Assembly (NCBI RefSeq): GCF_002234575.2
Contig: NZ_CP022464.2
Span: 3,906,001-3,970,000 of the forward strand
Length of the DNA: 64,000 nt
Direction of reading: 5' to 3'
From: Enterocloster bolteae
GTDB taxonomy: Bacteria > Bacillota > Clostridia > Lachnospirales > Lachnospiraceae
Part shown: positions 7,822 to 16,227 of the stretch, piece by piece
Layout: each line of letters opens with the position of its first letter
Numbering within the stretch: position 1 is the first letter of the stretch
Made by a program: the position numbers and the translations under genes
The notes under the pieces: model-generated
Database searches by the model: none
What the model was told of the DNA's origin: nothing
The model's input: only the letters and a program-made list of their open reading frames with translations

Positions 7822-8808
7822 TTAAAGCAAATGCTTTCTGAGCTCTGCCCCATCCGCAGCGCTCAGGTAAGCCGGTGCAATGTCGAACACGGTCTTGCAG
7901 CCGGACTGCCCTTCCCTGCTCAGACGGTATGCGGCCCTGGCATATGCCGCAATAACAGATGCAGTGAATTCCGGGTTGGAGTCCAGCTTCAGGCTGTATT
8001 CAATCACATGTCCGTTCTCGTCATTCCATCCCGTGCTGCCGGTGCGGATAACAAAACCGCCATGGGGAATTCCTGCATGATCACGCATCAGTTCTTCCTG
8101 GCTGATAAAGTGCACCGTGGTGTCATAATCAGCAAAGTAGTTCGGCATGGTTACGATGGCTTCCTCGATGGCCTTTAAATCAGCTCCCTCCTCTGCCACC
8201 ACAAAGCACTCCCTGGTGTGTTTATCCCTGGTGGTAAGCTTTGGCGCTTTTTTGCTTCTCACTGCCGTAAGAGCTGCCTCCACCGGAATAGTGTACTGCC
8301 TTGCGTCCTTCACGCCTTTGATTCTGCGGATTGCATCGGAATGGCCCTGGCTGACGCCCTTGCCCCAGAAGGTATAATCACTGCCGCCCGGCAGGATGGC
8401 ATTGGCATAGAGTCTGTTAAGGGAGAACATGCCCGGATCCCAGCCAACGGATATAATTCCCACATGACCGCTTTCCTTTGCAGCCCTATCCACTGCCTCA
8501 AAATGCCGGGGGATATTGGCGTGGGTGTCAAAGCTGTCTATTACATTGAAATGCGCTGCCATTTCCGGGGTCTGTCCGGGAAGGTCCATGGCGCTTCCTC
8601 CGCAGAGTATCATCACGTCAATCTGGTCCTTCATGGACAGAACATCCTCTGCCCTGCAAACCTTAGCCCCCTCAGTCAATATGCTGAGGCTGTCAGGATT
8701 CCTCCTGGTGAACACTGCTTTCAGCTCCATGTCGGGATTGTGCTTAACGGCACACTCCACACCCCTTCCAAGGTTTCCGTAGCCTAAGATTCCAACTCTG
8801 ATTGCCAT
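7822..8808 (-). CDS. ddh: meso-Diaminopimelate D-dehydrogenase
   Basis: A 328-residue enzyme that reductively aminates L-tetrahydrodipicolinate to meso-diaminopimelate with NADPH and ammonia, a one-step route in lysine and peptidoglycan synthesis. The N-terminal dinucleotide fold shows GILGYGNLGRG, and the family stretches CGGSAMDLPGQTP, SFDTHANIPRHF and SVGWDPGMFS are all present. The length matches the family. AAGGAG is positioned before the ATG, and the gene is monocistronic with its own promoter and terminator. Confidence 0.95.
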   Translation of the reverse strand: MAIRVGILGYGNLGRGVECAVKHNPDMELKAVFTRRNPDSLSILTEGAKVCRAEDVLSMKDQIDVMILCGGSAMDLPGQTPEMAAHFNVIDSFDTHANIPRHFEAVDRAAKESGHVGIISVGWDPGMFSLNRLYANAILPGGSDYTFWGKGVSQGHSDAIRRIKGVKDARQYTIPVEAALTAVRSKKAPKLTTRDKHTRECFVVAEEGADLKAIEEAIVTMPNYFADYDTTVHFISQEELMRDHAGIPHGGFVIRTGSTGWNDENGHVIEYSLKLDSNPEFTASVIAAYARAAYRLSREGQSGCKTVFDIAPAYLSAADGAELRKHLL

Positions 8809-8858
8809 ATTTTTATTCTCCTTTGTAACATAATAGTGTGGGTTGTCGGTTTTTGTAA

Positions 8859-8887
8859 ATTATACTACAGCCTTCTTTTCTTGGCAA
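8859..8887 (-). promoter_or_regulatory. Promoter of ddh
   Basis: TTGCCA (8882-8887) and a perfect TATAAT (8859-8864) are 17 bp apart, giving a start near 8852 and a leader of about 45 nt. Confidence 0.65.
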
Positions 8888-8931
8888 ATCATTTTTTATC
8901 ACTGCACCTTGACGCAGTGCCAGTTTTTTTG

Positions 8932-10548
8932 TTACTTTCGCTTTCTCCGTCGGAAGCAGACAGCTGTGCCGCCAATCACCGCAGCAGCGAGGACAGCCCC
9001 TGCATACCATTTTAAACCGGATTTCCCGGAATCTTCCCCATCCTGCACTTCCTCCTTTGACGGTTCCTGCTCCGTGTCCGTGACTTCATTTTCTCCCTCC
9101 GGCAGCCCTGCTGTATCCTCCACTTCATCTGCCGGCTGGATTTGCGGGTCACTGTCCCTGTTCTTTTCACCCCGGCCGCGGACCTGGGAAGGCGTTGCCT
9201 CTTTAAGCATTTCCTCTGCAGTCTGTCCGGCGGCTGCTCCCCCGTCTTTATAACCGGGAGCAGAATACGGAGTATAGGATTCCCGCCTGCGGCCTCCCCT
9301 GCCTCTCACCGGCGCCTCCGGTGCGTCAGACTCCTCCTGCGTGCCTGGCTGGGCAGAGGAATTTCCTCCTGATGTAACACCTCCCCCATATCCGCCAGAA
9401 CTGCTGCCGTAGCTGCCTGTGTATCCTCCTGCATAGCTGTAGCTCCCGCCGTATGAAAAGGTGAGTCCCTGGCCAACGGTCTCCGGTATGGCTATCTTTA
9501 CCTTGTCCGTCTCACAGCTTCCGCCGGGCCACTCGATGCTGGCCTTCACATAAAAGGAGCTGTCCCCTGACTGGAACCTGTATATGAGATAACCATCCTC
9601 CACAATGCTTGTATTCAGCGTGTTTCCGGTCTCCTTCAGGAAATTCTCGTACTCCACTGTCTCCTGCCCGCTCTGTGACGACGCTGCAGTCACTTTGTTC
9701 TTTTCCTTTTTCCAGGAATGTCCGCTTTCACTGCGCAGTATGTAAAGAGCGTTGATATCGGAAGGCAGGTTCTTAAATTCCAGCCTGGCAGAACCGCTGC
9801 CGTCCGCTCCTAGATTCAAAAGGACCGCCTCTGTCAGCTGGGGCTGTGTGCCGCCATATTCCGGGGTCTGGCTCTCACCGGGAGGAACCGGCTCCGGCGG
9901 GTCTATGCGCTCATCGCGGATGTCTGTCTTCTTAAGCCCCACAAAGTCCTTGCCTTCTTCCCATACCAGCATCCCCTGATTTCTCAGGATAATGGCCGGT
10001 TCATCCGAAGCATCCCTTTGTATCTGTCCCCGTTTCAGTGTCAGGCATCCTTCCCCCTCAACCGATATCAGGCTTTTTGTTCCCGTTATGAGCAGATTTG
10101 GATTATCAATGACAACGCCTGTCTGGGTCAGGTTTTTAGGTGCCAGGATTTTTATGGGTCCCTCAGGTATCCTGATTTCAATGGGGCTGGTACTCGTCTG
10201 GCCGTCAGGAAGCCCCAGGGTAAGAGGTTTTGTAATTACCAGATTTTTTGGCAGAACTGCTATGCTGTTTCCCCCCATTAAACGCTGGTCGTACCATTGC
10301 TTTAACTGGTCTTCACCTGCAATGTCCACCAGTACCTCCCCTGTCCCCGTGGATGTATCCGCCGTAGGGTCATGTACATCGGCAAAGGCTGTGAAAGCAG
10401 TGAGTCCTGCCGCCCCCGGCCCCCCGCACGCAACCGCTGCCGCACACCCCCCGCACAGCAGCCACACCAGGGCAGCCATCCCTGCGGTCATCCTTCCTTT
10501 CTTGTTCCTTCTCCTCTTTCCCCCCGTGTCTCTGTCCATTCGTTTCAT
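8932..10548 (-). CDS. Membrane-anchored surface protein, unknown function
   Basis: A 538-residue protein I do not recognise. A basic N-terminus and a hydrophobic segment (about 20-48, AFA before the mature part) form an export signal. Residues ~60-190 resemble a short beta-rich, sheath-like region. A Gly/Ser/Tyr-rich stretch (about 375-410) and an acidic Glu/Asp-rich stretch precede a C-terminal membrane helix (WYAGAVLAAAVIGGTAV) and the stop-transfer RRRKRK. There is no LPXTG, so sortase attachment is not indicated. The first ATG (10548) and the one at 10539 both have usable sites. It ends 24 bp before the suhB-like gene and probably follows it in a transcript. Confidence 0.75.
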   Translation of the reverse strand: MKRMDRDTGGKRRRNKKGRMTAGMAALVWLLCGGCAAAVACGGPGAAGLTAFTAFADVHDPTADTSTGTGEVLVDIAGEDQLKQWYDQRLMGGNSIAVLPKNLVITKPLTLGLPDGQTSTSPIEIRIPEGPIKILAPKNLTQTGVVIDNPNLLITGTKSLISVEGEGCLTLKRGQIQRDASDEPAIILRNQGMLVWEEGKDFVGLKKTDIRDERIDPPEPVPPGESQTPEYGGTQPQLTEAVLLNLGADGSGSARLEFKNLPSDINALYILRSESGHSWKKEKNKVTAASSQSGQETVEYENFLKETGNTLNTSIVEDGYLIYRFQSGDSSFYVKASIEWPGGSCETDKVKIAIPETVGQGLTFSYGGSYSYAGGYTGSYGSSSGGYGGGVTSGGNSSAQPGTQEESDAPEAPVRGRGGRRRESYTPYSAPGYKDGGAAAGQTAEEMLKEATPSQVRGRGEKNRDSDPQIQPADEVEDTAGLPEGENEVTDTEQEPSKEEVQDGEDSGKSGLKWYAGAVLAAAVIGGTAVCFRRRKRK

Positions 10549-10572
10549 CCTTTAAATTCCTTTCACACCGTA

Positions 10573-11349
10573 TCACAAAGGGAGCAGCTCATCCTCCAGC
10601 AAAATTCCAATCCTGCCGTTGGAAGACAGTATATCCGATGGTCCGGATACATCCACCGCTCTGCCGGCAAAGGTTGTCACCCTTCCCCCTGCCTCTTCAA
10701 TCAGCAGCATACCTGCCGCAAAATCCCAGGGATTCAGACAACGCTCGAAATATGCATCCAGCCTTCCGCAGGCAACATAGGCCAGATCCACTGCCGCGGA
10801 ACCGGTGCGCCTGATATCAGAGCACTTGAGGAATACACGCTTGATATCCTCAAAATTCCTGTCTGCCAGATCATGGTTATAAGGGCTGGTTCCAATGGAA
10901 ATCAGGCTCTGCCCCAAATCCTTGACAGAGCTGACATGGATGGGGTTCCCGTTGAGAAACGCTCCCTTGCCCCGCTGTGCCAGAAACAGCTCATCCTCAT
11001 AGGGCTGATATATAAGTCCCAGCTCCATCTGTCCCCTGTCACACAGAGCCAGCGAAAGGGCGCTGCACCTGAAATCATGAATCAGGTTGGTAGTCCCGTC
11101 CACCGGGTCAAGTATCCATACTGCCCCAGAAAAATCAATGTCCCTGTTATCTTTTTCCTCCCCCATGAACTGTACCTGGGGATACATGTCAAAAAGTCCG
11201 CTGCGCATCCGCTCCTGGACCAGGAAATCAACCTGAGTCACAAAATCCGCTGCCCCTTTTACCGTTATCCTGGACGCCCTCTCATGGTCCATAAAAAGGG
11301 GCCTCACCGATTTTACCAGCTCAATGACCCTTTCTGCGTTTATCTCCAT
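10573..11349 (-). CDS. Inositol monophosphatase family protein (SuhB-like)
   Basis: A 258-residue Mg2+-dependent phosphatase with all family motifs: GEE (metal-binding), WILDPVDGTTNL, and NPWDFAAGMLLIEEAGG near the C-terminus. Family members dephosphorylate inositol phosphates, and some act on fructose-1,6-bisphosphate, NADP or PAP, so the exact substrate is open. The start at 11349 is preceded by AGGAGGTAAAACAT, while the longer frame from 11385 has no such site. An extended -10 (TGGTATAAT, 11414-11419) lies upstream inside the end of the next gene. Confidence 0.9.
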   Translation of the reverse strand: MEINAERVIELVKSVRPLFMDHERASRITVKGAADFVTQVDFLVQERMRSGLFDMYPQVQFMGEEKDNRDIDFSGAVWILDPVDGTTNLIHDFRCSALSLALCDRGQMELGLIYQPYEDELFLAQRGKGAFLNGNPIHVSSVKDLGQSLISIGTSPYNHDLADRNFEDIKRVFLKCSDIRRTGSAAVDLAYVACGRLDAYFERCLNPWDFAAGMLLIEEAGGRVTTFAGRAVDVSGPSDILSSNGRIGILLEDELLPL

Positions 11350-11434
11350 ATGTTTTACCTCCTGCAGCCCCATAATCCGGGACATATTGCATTTAATCGC
11401 CTGTCACAGAAGGATTATACCACAGAAACAGCTT

Positions 11435-12604
11435 TTATGACATATCTTCATAATCCATCAATGGCCAATCCCGCTCAATATAAAACATATCATCCATCAG
11501 CAGCCAGTTGGCCCTGAAAAACCGCATCAGCTGCCAATACCCGGCCCCATACAGATTAAATTCCTTGATAAGGTCAAACTTTGCCCTGATGCTCCTTGCA
11601 TCCTCATACCATACCTCATGCTGGATACCATACTGCCAGTACCGGAAATAAGGAGACATGGCAGTTTCATCAAACCGGATATCCACTCCAAAATCAACTG
11701 CCAGCTTCACTGCCTCCAGGGTGCCCAGTGACCTGGCTCTGGTTACTCCCCTTTCAAAAGGAAGGGGCCAGTCATAGCCGTAGTTAGGAATTCCCAGAAT
11801 GATTTTCTCAGGAGGAATCTCGCTCACCGCATATTCCACAACCTTCCTCACCATATTGATGGGGGCCACGGCCATAGGAGGTCCCTGGCTGTATCCCCAC
11901 TCGTAGGTCATCAGCATAACATGGTTAGCCGCCTCCCCCAGCAGCCGGTAATCAATGCCCTCATAGAGAAGCCCCCTCTGCTGGGCCGACGTCTTAGGCG
12001 CGAGGGCCACCGTAACCGTATAACCGAAAATGTTGAGGACCTGGGTGGCACGGCGCACAAAATCAGCATACTCCACCCGGTCTTCCGCCAGCACATATTC
12101 AAAATCAATGTCCAGGCCCTCGTATCCCTTTTCCTGCATCGTGCGTCCCAGCTCCCATATAAGGCGCTGCTGGTTTTCCTGGCTTCTCACCAGGGCTGAT
12201 ACCAGATTATTGTTAAAACGCCCGTCCTCTCCCAGGGGCGTCAGGGTAAGCACCGGGCGGACACCCCACTGCAGAGCCCTTTCTATCATCCACGCGTCAT
12301 CCGCCATGGGAAGAACCAGATTCCCATCCTCAGTAAAACCATAGGAAAATACATTGATGGCGCTCAGATAAGGCAGAGTATCCTCCAGTACCCCGCTGTC
12401 AATAAAGGGATATGCATAACCGCTGGAAAACAGGGGCCTTCGTCCCTCCCCGATCTCCCCGTCAGAGATATAAAGAGCCTGGCCAACGGCCAGGCGGTAT
12501 GGATATTCTATCTGATTTGCCCAAACAAGGGTCTCAACGGGAATCCCCTGGGATTCTGCGATGGAGTCAACACTGTCTCCCTGTTTCACTACATATATTT
12601 TCAT
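11435..12604 (-). CDS. LysM plus glycoside hydrolase family 18 protein (YaaH/SleL-like)
   Basis: A 389-residue protein with one N-terminal LysM domain (about 1-46, YVVKQGDSVDSIAESQGI), then a GH18 barrel carrying the catalytic signature GLDIDFEYV (DxxDxDxE type). In spore formers such proteins (YaaH, SleL) are cortex-peptidoglycan N-acetylglucosaminidases acting during germination. There is no signal peptide, which fits spore-coat delivery from the mother cell. The ATG at 12604 is used because GAGGA lies 9 nt before it. An ATG 9 bp upstream overlaps that site. Confidence 0.88.
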   Translation of the reverse strand: MKIYVVKQGDSVDSIAESQGIPVETLVWANQIEYPYRLAVGQALYISDGEIGEGRRPLFSSGYAYPFIDSGVLEDTLPYLSAINVFSYGFTEDGNLVLPMADDAWMIERALQWGVRPVLTLTPLGEDGRFNNNLVSALVRSQENQQRLIWELGRTMQEKGYEGLDIDFEYVLAEDRVEYADFVRRATQVLNIFGYTVTVALAPKTSAQQRGLLYEGIDYRLLGEAANHVMLMTYEWGYSQGPPMAVAPINMVRKVVEYAVSEIPPEKIILGIPNYGYDWPLPFERGVTRARSLGTLEAVKLAVDFGVDIRFDETAMSPYFRYWQYGIQHEVWYEDARSIRAKFDLIKEFNLYGAGYWQLMRFFRANWLLMDDMFYIERDWPLMDYEDMS

Positions 12605-12656
12605 GCATTTCATTCCTCAGCCTGAATTTATACAATATATGCAGCACTGCCGGTCT

Positions 12657-14012
12657 TTAATCCACCAGTCTCCTGGCCATCCACTTCCCGCTTCTTACGC
12701 GCAGGAAGGAGAACAATGCTCCCACAGCCCATCCTGTAGGTATGGACCACCATATGGCGCTGGCTCCGATGAAATGCGCCAGCAGGTAGGCAATGGCCAC
12801 GCGGGAGAACAGGTTCACCACTGAGCTGAGCATAAACGCCCCCATGTCGCCGGCTCCCCGCAGCAGACCATTGCTTACGAACAGGGCTCCCATCAATATG
12901 TAAAATACAGATACGGTTTTCATATAGCTGAGCCCGTAGCTCATGGCGCTGCCCTCAGCCCCCTGTTTCAGGAAAAGTCCCAGAAGCTGCGGACCGAACA
13001 GGAAAATGATGCTGGTAATAATAAGAGAGAATACCACCACCATAAACATGCTGGCCTTATACCCCTGCTTCACACGGTCCATTTTTCTGGCTCCGATGTT
13101 CTGGGCCGCGTAGCTGGACATGGCGTTGGAAAAGTTCATGTTGGGCATCATTGCCAGGGTATCAATCTTAGTGGCAGCCGTATAACCGGCCACAAACACC
13201 TTCCCATAAGAATTTACAAGCCCCTGCATCAGCATCATGCTGATGGAGACAATGGACTGCTGGAGCATGGAGGGCACGCCCACTTTGGCAATACGCTCAG
13301 CCGAGGACATATCAAAAAAAGTAAATGACTTTCCTTTGGCCGCCTCCTCATTTTCCATTTTTCTCAGGCGGGCTATCAATACAAAAAAGGAAAAAACAGC
13401 GCACATGCCCTGGGCTATAAGAGTTGCCCAGGCCACACCCGCCACACCCATGTTGAATTGAATGACAAACAGCAGGTCCAGGACAATATTGGTCAGGGCC
13501 GACACCATAAGGAACTTAAGAGGCGTCTGGCTGTCTCCCAGTGCATTGTAGATACCGTTCAGCGAATTATACAAAAACAGGAAAACGGCTCCCCCGAAAT
13601 ATATCCTCAGGTAGGCAAGGGAGTCAGCCATAATGTCCGGGTCTGTTCCCAAAAGGGTCAGCAGAGGTCCCGCGATGATTTCCCCGATTCCCATAATAAT
13701 AAGTCCAATCACTCCCAGGGATATGAGGGCCGTGGAAACAGTTATCTTCATTTCAAGTATCTTACCTGCCCCGAAAAACTGGGAAATAACCACGGTACAG
13801 CCCATGGACAGCCCCGCCGCAATGGCAACGGACAAAAAGACCACGGGAAAGGATGAACCAACGGCTGCCAGGGCATCCTCCCCCACAAAACGCCCCACCA
13901 CCATGGAGTCCACCATGTTGTAGAGCTGCTGGAACAGATTACCCACGACCATGGGCATTGCAAAGAAAAACAGCAATTTAAGAGGTTTTCCCTCAGTCAG
14001 ATTATTTACCAT
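12657..14012 (-). CDS. MATE family multidrug efflux transporter
   Basis: A 451-residue protein with about twelve membrane segments in two homologous halves. The N-terminal FFFAMPMVVGNLFQQLYN and MVDSMVVGRFVGEDALAAVG are diagnostic of the MATE (NorM/DinF-type) fold, which expels cationic drugs in exchange for Na+ or H+. Its start overlaps the end of the MarR gene by 11 bp, so the two are co-transcribed and probably translationally coupled. The regulator therefore likely senses a substrate of this pump. Confidence 0.93.
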   Translation of the reverse strand: MVNNLTEGKPLKLLFFFAMPMVVGNLFQQLYNMVDSMVVGRFVGEDALAAVGSSFPVVFLSVAIAAGLSMGCTVVISQFFGAGKILEMKITVSTALISLGVIGLIIMGIGEIIAGPLLTLLGTDPDIMADSLAYLRIYFGGAVFLFLYNSLNGIYNALGDSQTPLKFLMVSALTNIVLDLLFVIQFNMGVAGVAWATLIAQGMCAVFSFFVLIARLRKMENEEAAKGKSFTFFDMSSAERIAKVGVPSMLQQSIVSISMMLMQGLVNSYGKVFVAGYTAATKIDTLAMMPNMNFSNAMSSYAAQNIGARKMDRVKQGYKASMFMVVVFSLIITSIIFLFGPQLLGLFLKQGAEGSAMSYGLSYMKTVSVFYILMGALFVSNGLLRGAGDMGAFMLSSVVNLFSRVAIAYLLAHFIGASAIWWSIPTGWAVGALFSFLRVRSGKWMARRLVD

Positions 14013-14439
14013 ATGTACATTCTCCTACTCTGTGTTTATATTCAATTGCATTTTCAGCAATCCGCCGCAGATAATCCTGCTGCTGCCCGCGCTCTTCCTC
14101 TGTGAATCCCGCAAAACAAATCTCGTCCCACCTGCCTGATATGCGGTGTATTTCTTCCAGAACCTGATTCCCCCTGACAGTAAGACTTACAAACTTCTGC
14201 CTTTTATTCTTCTCGTTGATGAGACGCCGCACCAGTCCCTTTTCCTCAAGCTCAGACAGATTTCTGGCAATCCTTCCCTTGTCCAGGTCAAAATGGGCGC
14301 CGATGTCCTCCTGGGTACACTGGTTGTCCTGAAGAAACATAATGATTTTCCCCTCCAGAGGCTGCAGTCCAAACTGCTCTAACTCCCTCCGGATAAACCA
14401 AAGCTCACAACGCCGGTATATTCCCGTATACTGATTCAT
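14002..14439 (-). CDS. MarR family transcriptional regulator
   Basis: A 145-residue winged-helix regulator. The DNA-binding region spans residues ~30-95, with CTQEDIGAHFDLDKGRIARNLSELEEKGLVRR as recognition region and NEKNKRQKFVSLT as wing. The start at 14439 is preceded by AGGGAG. It heads a two-gene operon with the MATE pump, and a palindrome lies between the -35 and -10 of its promoter, so it most likely represses itself and the pump until a drug-like ligand binds. Confidence 0.9.
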   Translation of the reverse strand: MNQYTGIYRRCELWFIRRELEQFGLQPLEGKIIMFLQDNQCTQEDIGAHFDLDKGRIARNLSELEEKGLVRRLINEKNKRQKFVSLTVRGNQVLEEIHRISGRWDEICFAGFTEEERGQQQDYLRRIAENAIEYKHRVGECTYGK

Positions 14440-14460
14440 TCTGCTCTCCCTGTTATTTCT

Positions 14461-14490
14461 ATTGTATAATGCAACTGTTGTATCAGTCAA
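14461..14490 (-). promoter_or_regulatory. marR-MATE promoter with operator in the spacer
   Basis: TTGACT (14485-14490) and TACAAT (14461-14466) are 18 bp apart. The spacer holds the imperfect palindrome ATACAACAGTTGCAT (14469-14483, arms ATnCAAC/GTTGnAT), placed as expected for a MarR autorepressor site. Confidence 0.6.
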
Positions 14491-14641
14491 CCATTATACA
14501 CAGCATCCGCCAATTTGTCAACCCGCGGTTCATCCCCCTGCAAAGTGAAACACATTTTAATAAAAATAAAATATTTCTTCCCGCCTGATTATGGTATGAT
14601 ACATCATAACAGCAGCCCCATACCAGAAAGGAATGAAAATC

Positions 14642-15553
14642 ATGATAAGACCTCTGAAAAAAAGCCCGCGCCAGATGGAATGGAAGGCGTTAGAAAAAAA
14701 GGAGGGGCGTTTTATAACCGCAGCCCGGCATCAAAAGGAGCCTCTGCTGAACCGGAAGCTGGAGCGTTTTGTCCCGGAAAAACTGGAGGATACCCTGAAC
14801 CTGGCATTTTATAAGGCATTTGAGCTGATATTCAACCGAGGAACATCCATCATAGAAAAAACATACCGGAAGGAGGATATGGAAAATACCTATAAAGTCA
14901 ATGCTTACGCCGCAGGGCTGAAGGAAAGCAGAAAGACTATGAAGGCATTTTCCAGGGAAGCCGGTAAGAATAAGGTCAGGAACCTGGCCGCAGCCGGTGC
15001 CGGCGGAATCGGCCTGGGAGCTTTGGGCATCGGACTTCCCGACATACCGCTGTTTACCGGCATGGTCCTGAAAAGCATCTATGAAACAGCCATAAGCTAC
15101 GGATTCTCTTACGATACGGCTGAGGAACAATGTTATATATTAAAGCTGATTTCCACTGCCCTGTCCAGAGGTGATGCGGCTGAATCCGGCAACCGGAGTC
15201 TGGACGCCATGGGACGCTTAATCCGCACCGGGACGCCTCTGTCTGAAACGGCCCTGTCTGGAACACCTCTGTCCGGAACACCTCTGTCCGGAACGTTCTC
15301 CGGCCAGGACGGCCTTGCTGCTCTTCCCGGCGGACCTGAATCCCATGATACAGCCTCTCTTTGCACCAGCCTTATGCAGCAGGCATCCCATGCCCTTTCC
15401 TCAGAACTGCTGTACATGAAATTTTTGCAGGGAATCCCCATTGCGGGAATCATAGGTGGAATGTATGACGCTGTTTATCTCAAACGGATCGCTGATTATG
15501 CGGATATGAAATATAAGCGCAGATTTCTGGAAAAAAGCAATCCTGATATATAG
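14642..15553 (+). CDS. EcsC family protein
   Basis: A protein of about 303 residues. The central region NLAAAGAGGIGLGALGIGLPDIPLF and the following GMVLKSIYETAISYGFSYDT are typical of the EcsC family, a poorly characterised group named after a gene beside a B. subtilis ABC exporter but here far from any. The glycine-rich helix may associate with membrane. Residues ~200-215 are a tandem repeat (LSGTPLSGTP...). The ATG at 14642 has AAAGGA 9 nt upstream; the ATG at 14633 abuts that site. Transcribed divergently from marR. Confidence 0.8.
   Translation: MIRPLKKSPRQMEWKALEKKEGRFITAARHQKEPLLNRKLERFVPEKLEDTLNLAFYKAFELIFNRGTSIIEKTYRKEDMENTYKVNAYAAGLKESRKTMKAFSREAGKNKVRNLAAAGAGGIGLGALGIGLPDIPLFTGMVLKSIYETAISYGFSYDTAEEQCYILKLISTALSRGDAAESGNRSLDAMGRLIRTGTPLSETALSGTPLSGTPLSGTFSGQDGLAALPGGPESHDTASLCTSLMQQASHALSSELLYMKFLQGIPIAGIIGGMYDAVYLKRIADYADMKYKRRFLEKSNPDI
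15238..15300 (+). repeat. 15-bp tandem repeat inside the EcsC-family gene
   Basis: About four copies of a 15-bp unit related to GGAACACCTCTGTCC encode LS(E/G)T(P/A) repeats. The unit keeps the reading frame, so copy-number change would only lengthen or shorten the protein. Confidence 0.7.
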
Positions 15554-15639
15554 GACCGCATATAGGGCAGATATAGGTCAATATAGGACAAACTATATGT
15601 TTAATTTGCAAATGTCGGACATTTATGGTAAAATATAGG
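15548..15639 (+). repeat. Phased ATATAGG direct repeats upstream of the 119-aa gene
   Basis: ATATAGG occurs at 15548, 15560, 15571 and 15581, spaced 12, 11 and 10 bp (about one helical turn), and again at 15633 overlapping the -10. The first copy contains the stop codon of the EcsC gene. The arrangement suggests cooperative binding of a regulator on one DNA face. Confidence 0.5.
15606..15634 (+). promoter_or_regulatory. Promoter of the 119-aa protein gene with palindromic spacer
   Basis: TTGCAA (15606-15611) and TAAAAT (15629-15634, extended by TGG) are 17 bp apart. The spacer begins with the perfect palindrome ATGTCGGACAT (15612-15622). Confidence 0.6.
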
Positions 15640-15670
15640 TAAATTTCAGAAGAAAGCGGGGCTATCAATT

Positions 15671-16030
15671 ATGGATAAGGAAGTATTAAGTTTCGTCGTC
15701 GAAAAAACTCACGAATTAATGAATGCAGCATCATGCAGCAAAGAGGCAAAGGCATCCGCCCAGACCTGGCTGGATGCGGTTGGAACTGAGAATGAGGCCG
15801 CAGCAACAAAAACATACATTGCTGAGCTGGAAGCAGACATCATGCCGGTTGACGGCCTGATTGGCTTTGCAGAATCTGAGATGGGCGCCCAGGTCTTCGG
15901 GGCAGACAAGGCCAAGGAAGTGGCAGCCCATGCAAAGGAAATCAAGGCCGCAGGGGCAAAATACTGTGATTGTCCTGCCTGCGCAGCCGCAGAGGCCATT
16001 CTTGAAAAGAAGGATGACATTCTTAAATAA
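15671..16030 (+). CDS. Small conserved clostridial protein with C-terminal CDCPAC motif
   Basis: A 119-residue, Ala/Glu-rich, mostly helical soluble protein. It is of the sort common in Clostridia and sometimes labelled a chaperone (Hsp90) in databases, though nothing in it resembles the Hsp90 ATPase. One Cys lies near residue 22, and the C-terminal half carries KYCDCPACAAA, a possible metal or redox site. AAGCGGGG-type purines precede the ATG. It has a strong promoter with repeats upstream and a strong terminator downstream, so it is monocistronic and probably well expressed. Function unknown. Confidence 0.75.
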   Translation: MDKEVLSFVVEKTHELMNAASCSKEAKASAQTWLDAVGTENEAAATKTYIAELEADIMPVDGLIGFAESEMGAQVFGADKAKEVAAHAKEIKAAGAKYCDCPACAAAEAILEKKDDILK

Positions 16031-16090
16031 GAATAACAGTTCAGACAAGCCGTATATCGGACATATCGTATATCCGATTCGCATAACATC

Positions 16091-16129
16091 AAAAGAGTAT
16101 CCCCTGGAAATGGCGGATGCTCTTTTTTC
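16091..16129 (+). terminator. Rho-independent terminator after the 119-aa protein gene
   Basis: AAAAGAGTATCC (16091-16102) pairs over 12 bp with GGATGCTCTTTT (16115-16126), including one G-U pair, followed by more T residues. Confidence 0.8.
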
Positions 16130-16155
16130 TTTGCAGCGATGCCGGAATTTAACCA

Positions 16156-16203
16156 TTGACTTTCCGACACAAGTGTCGTATATTTAAAACAGACACGAGT
16201 GTC
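16156..16203 (+). promoter_or_regulatory. TetR-gene promoter with two operators
   Basis: TTGACT (16156-16161) and TATATT (16179-16184) are 17 bp apart. Operator 1, CGACACAAGTGTCG (16165-16178), fills the spacer. Operator 2, GACACGAGTGTC (16192-16203), covers the transcription start. Both share GACAC-N2-GTGTC, which fits autorepression by the TetR protein encoded just downstream. Confidence 0.7.
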
Positions 16204-16227
16204 GGAAATTGGCAAAATGAAAGGCAG

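Noticed and set aside
8896..8930. Hairpin CACTGC/GCAGTG with a T-run reading on the plus strand
   Set aside because: There is no plus-strand gene upstream to terminate, and on the minus strand no T-run follows the stem.
10372..11517. 381-codon plus-strand frame across the surface-protein start and the inositol phosphatase gene
   Set aside because: It is the shadow of two minus-strand genes whose motifs (DPVDGTTN, WDFAAG) are clear; it runs across their boundary.
15671..16030. Naming the 119-aa protein an Hsp90 chaperone
   Set aside because: No GHKL ATPase motif or length match; the label appears to be a database carry-over.
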